Shown one piece after another: positions 1 to 9,835 of a stretch of 64,000 nt of DNA (position 1 is the stretch's first letter; the number at the start of each line of letters is the position of its first letter). Under the pieces are notes generated by a model. That model saw nothing but the letters and a program-made list of their open reading frames with translations, did not search any database and was not told the origin of the DNA. The DNA comes from Tridacna crocea (taxonomy: Eukaryota; Mollusca; Bivalvia; Cardiida; Cardiidae): positions 58,206,962 through 58,270,961 of the forward strand of contig OX031062.1 in the NCBI GenBank assembly GCA_943736015.1, read 5' to 3'. The position numbers and the translations under genes were made by a program.

Positions 1-754
1 CGTATAAAACTAAAAAAAATATGAACAGTTGTGTCGGTATGATAATATGGGGGAGTGGGTGAGCGAGGGGGAGGGGGGGATGAATAAGCAAGGTCGAGGA
101 CTAAAGATTTCCATGTCTTTAATCTTGTAATATTAAATGTTGAAAAAATAAAGGGAATGGAGCGACACTTCAGGTCATGGGTTATGTATGGGGTGTGATG
201 GTATCCGTTGATTGTTAAGAGGAAAAGAAAAGTCTTGACATGACGGCGCACCGGAAATGGGTGGAATGGAGATTGGTACCCTGGACCTAAAATGTTCATT
301 TATTATAATGAAAAAAAAGTATATGGACAAAACCAGGACAGGAGGGAAGGGGAAGAGGATATATGGGATTGTATCCTTATATAGAAAGGACCACTGCATA
401 AGTATATTTGCTATTTTAAGACATTTAACAAAAGAAAATAGACGGTACCCCAATACATGGAGGTGGGGCTGCCATGGGTACTCATGGACTTATATTGTGT
501 ATTTAATATGAATATTAAAATGAATAACAACGAAATAACGAGGTGCGGTAAGATATGAACAAAGATGCCTTTGACACTCGTTGATTGTAACAGTCTTTCA
601 TTTATAATGCACCCTAACGGTTAACAAAAATCCGATCGTCCTATTCCGGTCGCCATGATTGACAGAAACATGTTGTTTCCCACCAGGCTCTTTTGAACTT
701 TGGGCGATTATTGTCAAGGTGAGGGTAACCTACACCTTGAACTGATTGTCTTCT
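1..754. other. Unassigned DNA at window start
   Basis: I see no supportable gene, MITE or SINE here. A G-rich stretch lies at 49-80. The overlapping ORFs near 175-511 have no splice or coding signature. Confidence 0.4.
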
Positions 755-981
755 TTAACTGACTTATTATCAGACGACACAAATTTAGACTTATCCAAAT
801 TCAAGTATTTGCAGACGACAATTAGTCACGTAGTTTTTATCCTTCCAAAAGACTTGTCCAGTGGTGTCTAAGTCACGGTTGTCTACCTTTCAGAGACGAT
901 TATGCCACATTTGATATGTGGTCTGTAAATGATTTGAATTTTTGGACAAATCTAAACCTTTGTCGTTTGGTTAAGAGTTAA
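755..981. mobile_element. hp1 TTAA MITE, symmetrical relic
   Basis: TTAA at 755 and 978. The left end carries CAGACGACACAAATTTAGAC and the right end TTTGTCGTTTGGTTAAGAG, so both termini are the same end type in mirror arrangement. The central palindrome has been lost. Confidence 0.6.
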
Positions 982-1133
982 GCGGACACCTGCCTTGACT
1001 AGCCGTATTTATGAGTATACCTTCGGTGCTTGCCAATTAGAGGTTGGAAGTATATATAATTCGAGTAAGAGCGAGAACGAAAAACTGTTACATTACTGTT
1101 AACTGATGACTTAATAACCATTATTAATTCGTT

Positions 1134-1367
1134 ATAAACCTTTCACCACACACTCCCAACGTATAACGACGCAGTATGAAAAGACTTGAAAACATTGTGG
1201 GAAAAGGAGAAAATGCTGGTTACCAGCATTTTCTCCTTTTCCCACAATGTTTTCCTGTCCTATCAACGACGGAAATCATCTATTTCGCAACATTGATTTT
1301 AATATGTCGTCTGCAACCGCTCCGAGTTCGGTCTAGTCCAAAATTTTGTCGTTTGGTAAACAGTTAA
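1134..1367 (+). mobile_element. hp1 TTAA MITE with intact palindrome
   Basis: The left end is TATAAACCTTTCACCACAC (TTAA decayed to ATAA) and the right end is TTGTCGTTTGGTAAACAGTTAA. Between them is a perfect hairpin with stem GTGGGAAAAGGAGAAAATGC and centre GGTTACC at about 1190-1252. The right inner arm keeps GTCGTCTGCAA. Confidence 0.8.
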
Positions 1368-1467
1368 ACTATTTTATCTGCACACACAAAAAAAAGTCGT
1401 TTAATGCCGATCGAGTCAAGAAAAAAAAGTTCAGCCATCTGTTGTCTAGGAAACATGCGGATGAAGG

Positions 1468-1703
1468 TTAACCCTCTCCCAAATAATCCCTGGTTTTTAC
1501 GACCCTGAAAAAGAAGCTTTTTGGAAACATCATGGGAAAAGGAGAAAATGCTGGTAACCAGCATTTTCTCCTTTTCCCACAATGTTTTTTTACCCTCTCA
1601 GAATAAATTTCAGTTTTGAGTCAGCTTAATTTTGTCGTCTGCAAATGCTTTCAATTTGAACCAGTCTAAAGTTTTGTCGTTTGGTAACGAGGCAATCCTT
1701 TAA
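1468..1703 (+). mobile_element. hp1 TTAA MITE, decayed right end
   Basis: TTAACCCTCTCCCAAATAAT opens the copy. The palindrome centre GGTAACC lies near 1557. The inner arm GTCGTCTGCAAATGCTTTC is present, and the right terminus is degenerate (GGTAACGAGGCAATCCTTTAA). Confidence 0.75.
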
Positions 1704-1814
1704 TTCCTGGATACCAAATAAATAACTTGCATTTTCAAACTTTGGGCTACAACTACAGTTTCTGTGCAATATTATATAAGAGAGATCATAATCTAGAACA
1801 AAACGGTTGCAAGT

Positions 1815-1860
1815 TCACGTTCTGTGCAGTCTGATCTTGATCTACACTGTCCACAAAAGG
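1815..1860 (+). repeat. hp2 half-palindrome
   Basis: Contains GTGCAGTCTGATCTTGATCT followed by ACACTGTCC, one arm of the hp2 stem. The other arm is missing. Confidence 0.6.
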
Positions 1861-1992
1861 CTTCTGGTGTCATCCGTGGTATGGAGAGAGATAAACCCTA
1901 GATTAAACTGGATAAATCCAAAAGTAGATATACCAAATATTGTGAGTTGAAAGTTCTTTTCGTCACTCCAAACCTTACTGTATCGGACTATG

Positions 1993-2083
1993 TAAATGCA
2001 AGATTACACTGCACTTTCCGTGCAGTCTGATTTTGATCTACACTGTCCCCAAAAGAGCAAATGAGTCAAGCTTAGCAGCCTAA
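1993..2083 (+). repeat. hp2 element fragment
   Basis: CACTGCAC and GTGCAGTCTGATTTTGATCT form a shortened hp2 hairpin. The typical hp2 right flank (GAGTCAAGCTTAGCAGCCTA, then AAGGGTC) follows. Confidence 0.6.
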
Positions 2084-2428
2084 AGGGTCAACAGCTCAAG
2101 GAATGGTTAGGGTTATGAAGAATGCTGGTGACGAAGTCACATGGTACAGACGTGCGCAAGCTGATCTTTGTCTTGTCAGTTCTCTGAAGACAAGACAGGT
2201 TTCCAATCGGATAATCAGATGTTTTGTTTGAGTTACATAAAATGTAACTTGACAATCAACTACTTTAAAGATATCTTTGTATTTGTATAGATTGTTGAAT
2301 GTATGTACTTTGAGCAGGAGAAAGACCGAAAAAAAGACTTATTGAAATTGTGACAGGGATTATTTAGAATAATTTCAAGGTAATATTTTTTTAACATTTC
2401 TATCTCAACATCTTCCCCCATCCTCACC

Positions 2429-2448
2429 CCCTCTCTCTCTCCCCTTTC

Positions 2449-2491
<43 letters not shown>

Positions 2492-2495
2492 TCTC
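2429..2495. repeat. (CT)n microsatellite
   Basis: An almost pure CT run, interrupted by a few CCTTT steps. On the opposite strand it encodes an Arg/Glu-rich ORF that I regard as spurious. Confidence 0.9.
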
Positions 2496-2679
2496 TCCGA
2501 TTTATTTGGAACACCAATCTTTGAAAGTTGCCTGTCCGCCAGTGTCCGGTATTTCTCATAAGTAAACTTCTCGTACGTAAGTCTTTATTCCCAGTTGAAC
2601 GGATGCTTTTTCTTCTAACTTCTATCTTTTTCAACTTTCGGCCCTTTTTTCTCCCTTGATTCCGAGGAGGACGACATTA

Positions 2680-2815
2680 ATTAACAATATCGTTACAAAA
2701 GGAGAAAATTCCGATGACTGTCATATTTCTCCTTTTCACACAATATTTTCTACTTGTTCATAGACACAGTTCATCATCCAAGTTGCATCTAATGTGTCTT
2801 CTACAAAAAGGCCTT
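2680..2815 (+). mobile_element. hp1 relic
   Basis: Diverged stem halves (AAAAGGAGAAAATTCCGATG and TTTCTCCTTTTCACACAATA) remain, with no recognisable left terminus. Confidence 0.5.
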
Positions 2816-3050
2816 TAACCCATTACCACACAATCCCTACTTTTGACGACCCTGTGAAAGAAACCGTTAGAAAGCATTGTGGGAAAAGGAGAAAATGCTG
2901 GTAACCAGCATTCTCTCCGTTTACCGCAATGTTTTCTACTCTTCACAGAACAAAACTTTAATATCAAATTTTCAGTCACTTCACTTTGGTCGTTTGCAAA
3001 TGCTTTCGATTTAGACAATCCTAAAATATTGTCGTTTGGTAATGAGTTAA
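2815..3050 (+). mobile_element. hp1 TTAA MITE, near complete
   Basis: TTAACCCATTACCACACAATC to TTGTCGTTTGGTAATGAGTTAA. The palindrome centre is GGTAACC. The right stem has two substitutions (TTCTCTCCGTTTACCGC). Confidence 0.85.
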
Positions 3051-3173
3051 TTTGTAAAAGCCTAAAATTCTGTTATCTGGTGAGAAAAACAACAGTTTTT
3101 AAATCCAAATCGTTGCATATCAAGTATTCTTTTCGGCACTACAAACGGAAATATTTTTCAACAGCATAGATAA

Positions 3174-3222
3174 AGATCAGGCTACGAAAACCTGCAGTCT
3201 GATCTTGGATTTACACCGTAAG
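3174..3222. repeat. hp2 short palindrome
   Basis: GATCAGGCTACGAAAACCTG followed by CAGTCTGATCTTGGATTTAC: a diverged hp2 hairpin. Confidence 0.5.
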
Positions 3223-3292
3223 GTCAATCTTATAAGATAAAGTTCCTAGAATTCAGTGGATTGTATATTAAGATCTCGAAAGGTCGAATTTA

Positions 3293-3405
3293 TTAACCCT
3301 GACACTGCCAAGTGCGATTCGCTGACCTTTGGCGGATAGTGCAGATCAAGATCAGACTGCACAGAACGTGCAGTCTGATCTTGATCTACACTTTCCGATG
3401 AGGAG
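3293..3405 (+). mobile_element. hp2 MITE with full central hairpin
   Basis: Opens at TTAACCCTGACACTGCCAAG. The hairpin at 3339-3395 has arms CAGATCAAGATCAGACTGCAC and GTGCAGTCTGATCTTGATCT around AGAAC. The right terminus is not clear. Confidence 0.7.
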
Positions 3406-3504
3406 ATATTTTTCTCAAAAATAAATAAAGGTTTGAAACAGCGTTATTCAGGTTATAACTATCAGCTATAAAGTTTCATTTAACCTTTTACCACACGACA
3501 AAAT

Positions 3505-3734
3505 TTAATTCATTACCAAACGACAATATTTTAGACTGGTCCAAATCGAAAGCATTTACAGACGACAAAATACAAGTGACTGAAAGTTCGAAATTTGATT
3601 TGTGAAGGGTAGAAAACACTGTGGGAAAATGAGAAAATGCTAGTTACCAGCAGTTCTTCTTTTCCTACAATGTTTTCAAAAGGCAATGTCTTCTCAGGGT
3701 CGTCAAAATTAGGGACTGTGTGGTAATGTGTTAA
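3505..3734 (-). mobile_element. hp1 TTAA MITE, first member of duplicated pair
   Basis: TTAATTCATTACCAAACGAC to GGACTGTGTGGTAATGTGTTAA. The stem is mutated (GAAAATGCTAGTTACCAGCA). A stray terminal copy (TTTAACCTTTTACCACACG) sits just upstream at 3479-3500. Confidence 0.75.
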
Positions 3735-3930
3735 GCATTGTCCAAATTGAAAGCATTTGCAGACGACAATTTCAATGTGGATTAAACAGCACAATTTTTG
3801 TTGGAGTAGAAAACATTTCGGGAAAAGAAGAAAGTGCTGGTTACCAACATTCTCTCCTTTTCCTAAAATGTTTTCAGAAGGCTTCTTTCCCAGTGTCGTT
3901 AAAAGTCGTCATTGTGTAGTCAAGGGTTAA
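3731..3930 (-). mobile_element. hp1 MITE lacking its left terminus
   Basis: It abuts the previous copy at a shared TTAA (3731) and enters directly at CATTGTCCAAATTGAAAGC, so about 25 bp of terminus are absent. It ends at TTAA 3927. Confidence 0.7.
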
Positions 3931-3943
3931 CTTATTTGACAAT

Positions 3944-4170
3944 TTAACTCATTACCAAATGACAAAATTTTTTGCTTGTCCAAGTCGAAAGCATTTGCAG
4001 ACGACAAAAAGTGACTGAAAATTCGAAATTTGATTTGTGAAGGGTAGAAAACACTGTGGGAAAAGAAGAAAACGCAAGTTACCAGCCGTTTTTCTCCCTT
4101 TTCCACAATGGTTTCGAATGGCGTCTTTCTTAGCGTCGTCAAAAGTAGGGACTGTGTGGTAATATGTTAA
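3944..4170 (-). mobile_element. hp1 TTAA MITE, second duplicated unit
   Basis: TTAACTCATTACCAAATGAC to TGTGTGGTAATATGTTAA. It shares with 3505-3734 the variants AGTGACTGAAA-TTCGAAATTTGA and an ACACTG stem, showing common descent by duplication. Confidence 0.75.
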
Positions 4171-4365
4171 GCCCTGTCCAAATTGAAAGCATTTGCAGAC
4201 GACAATTTCAGTGTAGCAGTGTAATAAATTTTTGTTGGAGCAAAAAACATTTTGGGAAAAGGAGAAAATGCTGGTTATCAGCATTTTCTCCTTTTTCCAA
4301 TTTTTTTTTCAAACGGCTTCTTTCCCAGTGTCGTTGAAAATCGTCATTGTGTGGTAAAGGGTTAA
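4167..4365 (-). mobile_element. hp1 MITE, second unit, truncated left end
   Basis: It has the same truncated start (CCCTGTCCAAATTGAAAGC) as 3731-3930, and the same TTTTTGTTGGAG linker before the stem. It ends in GGTAAAGGGTTAA. Confidence 0.7.
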
Positions 4366-4405
4366 CTTATTTAACAGTTTAAAGGTTTATCTGATGCTGA
4401 CAGAG

Positions 4406-4590
4406 TAAACCCTCCACTAAACAATAATTCGGCCCAGGTTTGAACGACCATGACATTGAAGCTTTCTGAAACCATACTGGGCGAAGTAGAAAATACCTTC
4501 TCCACAATGTTTCTACCATTTCAACGACAAATTTCTTGAAATTTCTTTACCCAAAATTAAGTGTTAGCCCTAAGTCAAAAATATGAATTT
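4406..4590 (+). mobile_element. hp1 relic
   Basis: AGTAAACCCTCCACTAAACAA begins a decayed left half. The stem is reduced to CCATACTGGGCGAAGTAG and CTTCTCCACAATGTT. Confidence 0.5.
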
Positions 4591-4601
4591 TTATTGAAAG
4601 T

Positions 4602-4832
4602 TTTATCTCTTTACCAAACGACAAAATTTTGGACTGGTCAAGATTGAAAGCACTTGCAGACGACAAGATGAACGTAACTTAAAAATTGAAATTTTCTTCC
4701 AGCAGGGTAGAAAACATTGTGGGAAAAGGAGAAAATGCTGGTAAACAGCATTTTCTCCTTTTCCCACAATGTTTTCAAAGGGCTTTTATCTCAGGGTCGT
4801 AAAAACCAGGAATTGTTTGGTAAAGGGCTGAA
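4602..4832 (-). mobile_element. hp1 TTAA MITE
   Basis: Left TTTATCTCTTTACCAAACGAC (TTAA mutated), hairpin with centre GGTAAAC, right TTGTTTGGTAAAGGGCTGAA. Confidence 0.8.
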
Positions 4833-4930
4833 GCCATTGCATGCGATGAATCAAACATGGCTCATAGAATGTATTTAGATCTATATCTGACATGAAAGAA
4901 AAATATAGAGGTAAAAGTTTTTTTTTTTTT

Positions 4931-5030
4931 AAATACTGGTTACCAGCTTTGTCTCTTTTTCCTCCAGTGTTTTCAATAGGCTTCTTTCTCAGGTACGTTA
5001 AAGTTCGGGAATCTCTGGTAAAGGGTTAAT
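4931..5030 (-). mobile_element. hp1 right half only
   Basis: Starts inside the palindrome (ATACTGGTTACCAGC) just after a T-run and continues to CTGGTAAAGGGTTAA. Confidence 0.6.
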
Positions 5031-5069
5031 AGCCATGATGAAAAGATGGGTACCATGTTTTGAAAGGTA

Positions 5070-5215
5070 GAAATTACAGATAACCAACATTTCCTCCTTT
5101 TCCCACAGTATTTTTTACCCTTTAAAAGACAAATCTCACCATATGAACCAAATAAATTTGTCGTCTGCAAATTCTTTGGATTTGGACAAGTCCAAAAATT
5201 TGTCTTTTGGTAAAA
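5070..5215 (+). mobile_element. hp1 partial copy
   Basis: The stem remnant ACCAACATTTCCTCCTTTTC leads into the arm GTCGTCTGCAAATTCTTTGG and ends at TTGTCTTTTGGTAAA. Confidence 0.6.
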
Positions 5216-5396
5216 TTTTACTCGATATCAACGTAAGTGTGACACATGTATATTGACGATGTCGTTCGGCTATTCATGATAAAACGCACTTAAGAAGCTG
5301 TGTTTTCTACGTCATTTACTCTTTACGAACCGACAAAACGTCAGCCTGACTATACTATACCAAATTCAAATCTCCATAATTATCTAACTTTGAAAG

Positions 5397-5453
5397 TAAC
5401 ACATCTTCTAATTGGCTAAGCCATTCGGTTTAGCCAATCAGAAGTTGTGTTAA
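5397..5453. repeat. Palindrome of the GGCTAAACC family
   Basis: Arms CTTCTAATTGGCTAAGCC and GGTTTAGCCAATCAGAAG. The same hairpin recurs in the TIR MITEs at 46.8 and 47.9 kb. Confidence 0.7.
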
Positions 5454-5525
5454 TTTCAATTCTGGACAAAGCAGCAAGCGCTTGCCAACTACTTCAAAAT
5501 TGCGACTGTCGTCTGCGCTAGACCA

Positions 5526-5806
5526 GTGTTGTGGTATATGACGTTGGATGGACTCACGACTAGATGCCCAGCTAGCTCAGTTGGTAGAGCTGCGGCAGTC
5601 GTGTTCCGGGGGTCGTGGTTCGAGTCCCACGTCGGGCACACTTTTCTGCCTTGATTTACTTCATTGGTGACGAGGATGGGATTGTTGAACGCGGGATGCG
5701 GCACCGACGGTCCATGGGGACTGAAGCGGGAGTTGGTTACTCCCAAAAGTTCAGAAGAGGGAGGAGTGTTGTGATATATAACGCTGGGTGGACTCACGAC
5801 CAGATG
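5526..5806 (+). mobile_element. tRNA-derived SINE flanked by a 41 bp direct repeat
   Basis: At 5566-5638 lies a 73 nt tRNA-like head with perfect box A (TAGCTCAGTTGG) and box B (GGTTCGAGTCC) and paired acceptor ends (GCCCAGC/GTCGGGC, one mismatch). The anticodon stem does not pair, so this is a tRNA-derived Pol III promoter rather than a working tRNA. A 41 bp segment (GTGTTGTGGTATATGACG...) at 5526-5566 recurs at 5766-5806, suggesting that the repeat is a SINE tail and that two units stood in tandem. Confidence 0.55.
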
Positions 5807-6529
5807 TACTATTTTCTCGATTTGCGAATTTTACCATACTTCAGCGTACTTCCTCACATTTTTGCTCAAATTATGGCTAGTTCCGTGGAAATGGCTAGAT
5901 AAAAGACATATGAAGATGTAAATAAACTAAAATATGTACTTTACATCTAGTTTAATCCACTAATAGAACGAGATCAAACAATTTCTGATCAAATGACCCT
6001 TCAAAATTTTAGTGAGTCGCGCTTAGCAGCATAAGGGTTACAATCAAGAAATATCTTTAAAAAAAGATAGACGGCGTAGATTTCCCTGCGAACAAGCAGA
6101 GGCCTTAACCATAAACATTTCTACATTTTTTACCAATCACAAACTTCTATTTATTCATTTGTAATCAGTACCTAGAAGAAGGTCAAAAGTCAGAACATTC
6201 AGCTACGCTGAAAAAAAACTATAGTTGACGCTGAATGTGACTTAATACCCCCGCCAACGTTTTGACAGAAACAGGCAATTATTTGTACACAGATGGATAG
6301 ACGGACGGACTTTCTTAGGAAAGGAATTTGTGGGGGTCGAATTGCTCTTTATTCTATATGCAACCCCACAAGTTCATTTTTTAATCCCACTAAGCCCTAT
6401 CCCTAACCCCATACCTACCAGATGGATGGAATGAACCCCATAGAGACTAAATGTACACTTACCCTAAACTCACAATGTTGGCCTCGTAAGGGCGGACACA
6501 CGGACACACGGACAGACAGGCTGATTCAG
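5807..6529. other. Mostly unassigned DNA
   Basis: Contains an hp2 right-end fragment at 5999-6042 (GTGAGTCGCGCTTAGCAGCA). Otherwise I recognise nothing apart from simple GGAC/GGATGG steps near 6290-6430. Confidence 0.4.
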
Positions 6530-6564
6530 TATACCCCCGAAAACATTCGTTTTGCGGGGGTATA
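6530..6564. repeat. TATACCCCCG palindrome
   Basis: TATACCCCCGAAAA / TTTTGCGGGGGTATA around a 5-6 nt loop, preceded by a GGACACACGGACAGAC-rich stretch. The arrangement is common at ends of dispersed molluscan repeats. Confidence 0.6.
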
Positions 6565-6633
6565 AAGATTGAAGCATTTACATGTGTGAATTTCAGCATC
6601 GAAGAACAAGCCAAAGAAATAGGAACCATTGTT

Positions 6634-6692
6634 ACTTCAAAATCCTCGTAACTACAGCTTGAAACAAGCTGTAGTAACGAGCTTTTGGAAGT
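6634..6692. repeat. 28 bp arm palindrome, first copy
   Basis: ACTTCAAAATCCTCGTAACT runs into CAGCTTG, then AAA, then the complementary arm with a few mismatches. A perfect version lies at 29867-29925. Confidence 0.75.
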
Positions 6693-7228
6693 AAATCGAC
6701 GATATGCTTTTTCCATACCGTGACTGGCTCTATAAAATTCAGTGGCAAAATCCATACGAGAAATTACATAAAACTCTGTCAGCAGTCGGACCCATTGACG
6801 AGGTGGTGCACCGAATATAGACAGGATTGCTAGCGATAGAACAACAGAAGCAGTAATATCCAGGTCATTGGCCCTGTTTTGTTATGTATGTATTCACAGT
6901 TAGAGACAAACAGTAATGGAAAAAATGCAACTGAAAACAGGTTTCTTTGACATGTCAGTGACGCACAACAGCTCGCCTTTTTGGCAAAGAATGACACTTG
7001 GAAGCTCTTGACACTTCCCAGCTGACTGCAATTTACTTGCAGATAAAATAAATATCCAATTCGATATTCCTAATTTACAGCTTAATACAGCGGGCCAACT
7101 GAAAAAAAGGGGGATTGCGGAAATGTCGAACGTTTAACACTTATCCTGCTAAATAACTAAAATTAAATTTTCCTTTCGATAGTAAAAACTCAAATATTGC
7201 TTCTTCGACGTTATGTTTTGCGGAATAC
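6693..7228. other. Unassigned DNA
   Basis: No repeat shared with the rest of the window and no supportable coding segment seen. Confidence 0.4.
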
Positions 7229-7345
7229 TGTCTCCTTATTGGACAGTGTAGATCCAAGATCAGACTGCACTTTTTGTGCAGTCTGCTCTTGATCTACACT
7301 GTCCGCAAAAGGTCAGTGAGCCGCGATCAGCCGCCAATGGGTTAA
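7229..7345 (+). mobile_element. hp2 element, right part complete
   Basis: Hairpin AGATCCAAGATCAGACTGCAC / GTGCAGTCTGCTCTTGATCT, then the typical right flank (GGTCAGTGAGCCGCGATCAG) and a terminal TTAA at 7342. Confidence 0.7.
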
Positions 7346-7802
7346 TCGACACTTGAAATCATAAAGTGTGACAGTCAAACACACATTAACCTAGTCTAAA
7401 GTCTTAGATAGAAATCGGCGCGATTTGAAGAAATCCAGGCCACTATCAAGCAGAACAGTCAAGATTTCTTTAGGTCATGTCTGTCAAAGTATACAGAAAT
7501 AGGGTTGAATCATTGAAATGGCAAGTTACATTCAATAAATTATTTTTCGTTTCAGTTCTTCTTCAAATTCAGTTTACTGTTGCACTATTACGTTTGAATA
7601 GTCCGCAGTACGCGACTGTGAAAAAAGGTCGATTGCTAAACCGCCTAAATTATGCATTTTTCAAGGCACGACTCGAAATATGGTAATGTGGTATGAGGTA
7701 ATTTGCTTTCTGCAGGGATGTCTTAAAATAAATAAATTTAGAACGTACAGTTACCCAGAAGTATGTCCATTGCTGGTATTGCTGCTGCTTGTTAACAAGA
7801 GC

Positions 7803-8030
7803 TTAACTTTTTACCAAACGACAAATTTATAGACTGGTCCAAATTGAAAACAATTGCAGACGACAAGATAAATGTGACTGAGGAATCGAAACTTGATTTG
7901 GGAAGGGTAGAAAACATTGTGGGAAAAGGAGAAAATGATGCTTACAGCATTTTCTCCTTTTTCAACAATGATTACTAAAGTCTTCTTTCTCAGAGTCGTC
8001 AAAAGTAGGGATTGTATGGTAATGGGTTAA
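7803..8030 (-). mobile_element. hp1 TTAA MITE
   Basis: TTAACTTTTTACCAAACGAC to GATTGTATGGTAATGGGTTAA. The stem is slightly asymmetric (GAAAATGATGCTTACAGCAT). Confidence 0.85.
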
Positions 8031-8272
8031 CTGATTCGCTTACTTTCATTATACGCCTATACACGGTGGAGTCTGCTCTTGGTATGGGCTACTTCTACGG
8101 CGGAATGTGTATTTAAAAAAATATCAGTCTCCAATGACTGATTATAATTTCTTTTACTTCCTCTCAAATAATGTTTTACTGTCTATAAGAAAGCCGGAAA
8201 AACGAACAGGACATGGGGCATCAAATACTTAACTGGTGGATAAAGTAATGGTTGTGCTTTCTCATTTTTTAG

Positions 8273-8648
8273 ATGGAAAATAGTGGTTACAACATAGATA
8301 GCTCGGACAGCCCTTCTGTTCCACACAAACTTGTTCAAGGCTCGGAAAGTCACGTGAAGGACAACAGCCAATTACAGATAGATGTGCAGGTCATTGAAAG
8401 TCACGTTGGCGAAGACGGCCAATCACAAATAACTAACACAGACGAGACTGGGCCGCCATCTGTTGATCACAAAGATGTTTCTGAACCTGATCCTGAAGCG
8501 ATAGAAAAAGAAACTAATGATACTCAAAGTGCAGTTGAAAATGAAAAATCGTGTGAACAAAGACCATTAGCAGATGGAATGCCATGTGAGCCAAGTCCAG
8601 TAGGAAATAGAAAGTATGAACAAAGACCAACAGCAAACGGAACACGAG
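8273..8648 (+). CDS. Coding exon of an unidentified plus-strand gene
   Basis: A 376 nt open segment sits between a strong acceptor (CTCATTTTTTAG, AG at 8271-8272) and a donor (ACACGAG|GTAGGG). It begins with ATG, which may be the start codon or simply the first exon codon. The 125 residues are polar, acidic and probably disordered (MENSGYNIDSSDSPSVPHK...). They contain two internal repeats: SESHVKDNSQLQI / IESHVGEDGQSQI and CEQRPLADG / YEQRPTANG. The exon ends in phase 1, which matches the acceptor phase of the next exon at 10178. No domain recognised. Composition and paired splice sites are the evidence; there is no homology. Confidence 0.5.
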
Positions 8649-8699
8649 GTAGGGATTCAAATAAACATGCAATACAAATCACTTACTTGAAAACTTCTC

Positions 8700-9050
8700 T
8701 TTCAAGTAGTCAGTGGCACCTATCTTGTAGTTCGTATTTACCTAAACGCTTACTTTGTGAGTCATATTGGCCTTCAGGAGCGCTTACCATGTTGTTCCCA
8801 TTGACCTGTAAGCGCGGCTTACTTTGTAGTTCGTGTTGTAGTTTGCATTGATTTGAAAGCGTACTTTGTATACAGTCCGTATTTGCCTGAGCACAAGTTA
8901 CTTTGTAGTTCGTATTGACCTGGGCGCTTACTTGGTACGTTGTATTAGCCTGGGCGCTTACTTGGTTGTTTGTAATGGTCTGTGCGCTTACTTGGGTTGT
9001 TTATGTTATGGTATGTACGCTTACTTGGGTTGTTTATATTGTCTTGATCA
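8700..9050 (+). repeat. Intronic minisatellite, roughly 36-48 bp unit
   Basis: Diverged repeats of GCTTACTTTGTAGTTCGT and TTGACCTGGGCGCTTACTTGG follow the exon donor. About eight units are visible, more regular toward the 3' side. Confidence 0.7.
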
Positions 9051-9365
9051 GACAATTGGCTTTGTCATTGTTTAACATGGCCTAATCCACCTTGTACTTT
9101 TAAAGTTTTGCCTGCGTCTCATCGAGACGAATCTAATGAGTACCCACAACATAGGGTTTGATTGAGAACAATTAATATTTTGAACTTTGAAACCAAAAAT
9201 CACTCCCACTATCTGGTGTTGAACAGTTTACCTTGTGCATGATACATGTCTATGTAAACGTAAGAGAATATGATAGATAGGTATTTATTTCACTTGTACA
9301 TAATAATGTACATCATGTTACAAGAAATTACATTAACAAACCAGCAATAGTCACAGTGACATCAA

Positions 9366-9367
<2 letters not shown>

Positions 9368-9406
<39 letters not shown>
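9368..9406. repeat. (GA)n microsatellite
   Basis: About 19 uninterrupted GA units. Confidence 0.95.
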
Positions 9407-9408
<2 letters not shown>

Positions 9409-9445
9409 TTATTACAGTTACTTATTCATTAATCATGAAGTAAAT

Positions 9446-9536
9446 CATCCTCGGATACCCCAGGGTCTCCCTATTTGCTACGCTACATCGTCGATGTAGC
9501 GTAGCAAATAGGGAGACCCCGGGGTATCCGAGGATG
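9446..9536. repeat. 91 bp near-perfect palindrome
   Basis: Two 45 nt arms around a single central T. The left arm starts CATCCTCGGATACCCC and ends GCTACGCTACATCG. The only mismatch is A at 9461 against the pairing partner of G. No other copy is visible in this window. Confidence 0.9.
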
Positions 9537-9588
9537 GAAGTAAATATAGGAAGATGTAAATAAAATAGTTTTCAATCTGCAGGAGTGT

Positions 9589-9815
9589 TTAACCCTTTCC
9601 CAAACGGCAAATTTGGGACCAGAGCAAATAGAAAGCATTTTGCAGATGACAAATTAACATTGCTAAAAAGATGATTTTTCTGTATGATAGGGTAGAAAAC
9701 ATTGTGGGAAAAGGAGAAAATGCTAGTTACCAGCATTCTCTCCTTTCCCATAGTGCCCTCAAAAGGCCTCTATTCCTGACCCGTAAAAATCAGGGATTGT
9801 TTGGGAAAGGGCCAA
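9589..9815 (-). mobile_element. hp1 TTAA MITE
   Basis: TTAACCCTTTCCCAAACGGC opens it, and the right end GATTGTTTGGGAAAGGGCC has lost TTAA. The stem has C-to-T changes on one arm (GAAAATGCTAGTTACCAGCA). Confidence 0.8.
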
Positions 9816-9835
9816 TATCACTTTACCTGCCTTTC

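Noticed and set aside
1190-1252. Rho-independent terminators suggested by strong hairpins
   Set aside because: The hairpins are central parts of transposable elements in both orientations, without U-tracts linked to genes, in a eukaryotic context.
2260-2634. 124-residue minus-strand ORF rich in Arg/Glu
   Set aside because: Its core is the (CT)n microsatellite read in frame; there is no other support.
5566-5638. Functional tRNA gene
   Set aside because: A and B boxes are perfect, but the anticodon stem does not pair and the T stem is imperfect. It is embedded in a SINE-like unit.
5489-5797. 102-residue minus ORF
   Set aside because: It spans the SINE and both 41 bp direct repeats, and the repeated VIYHNT peptide merely reflects the DNA repeat.
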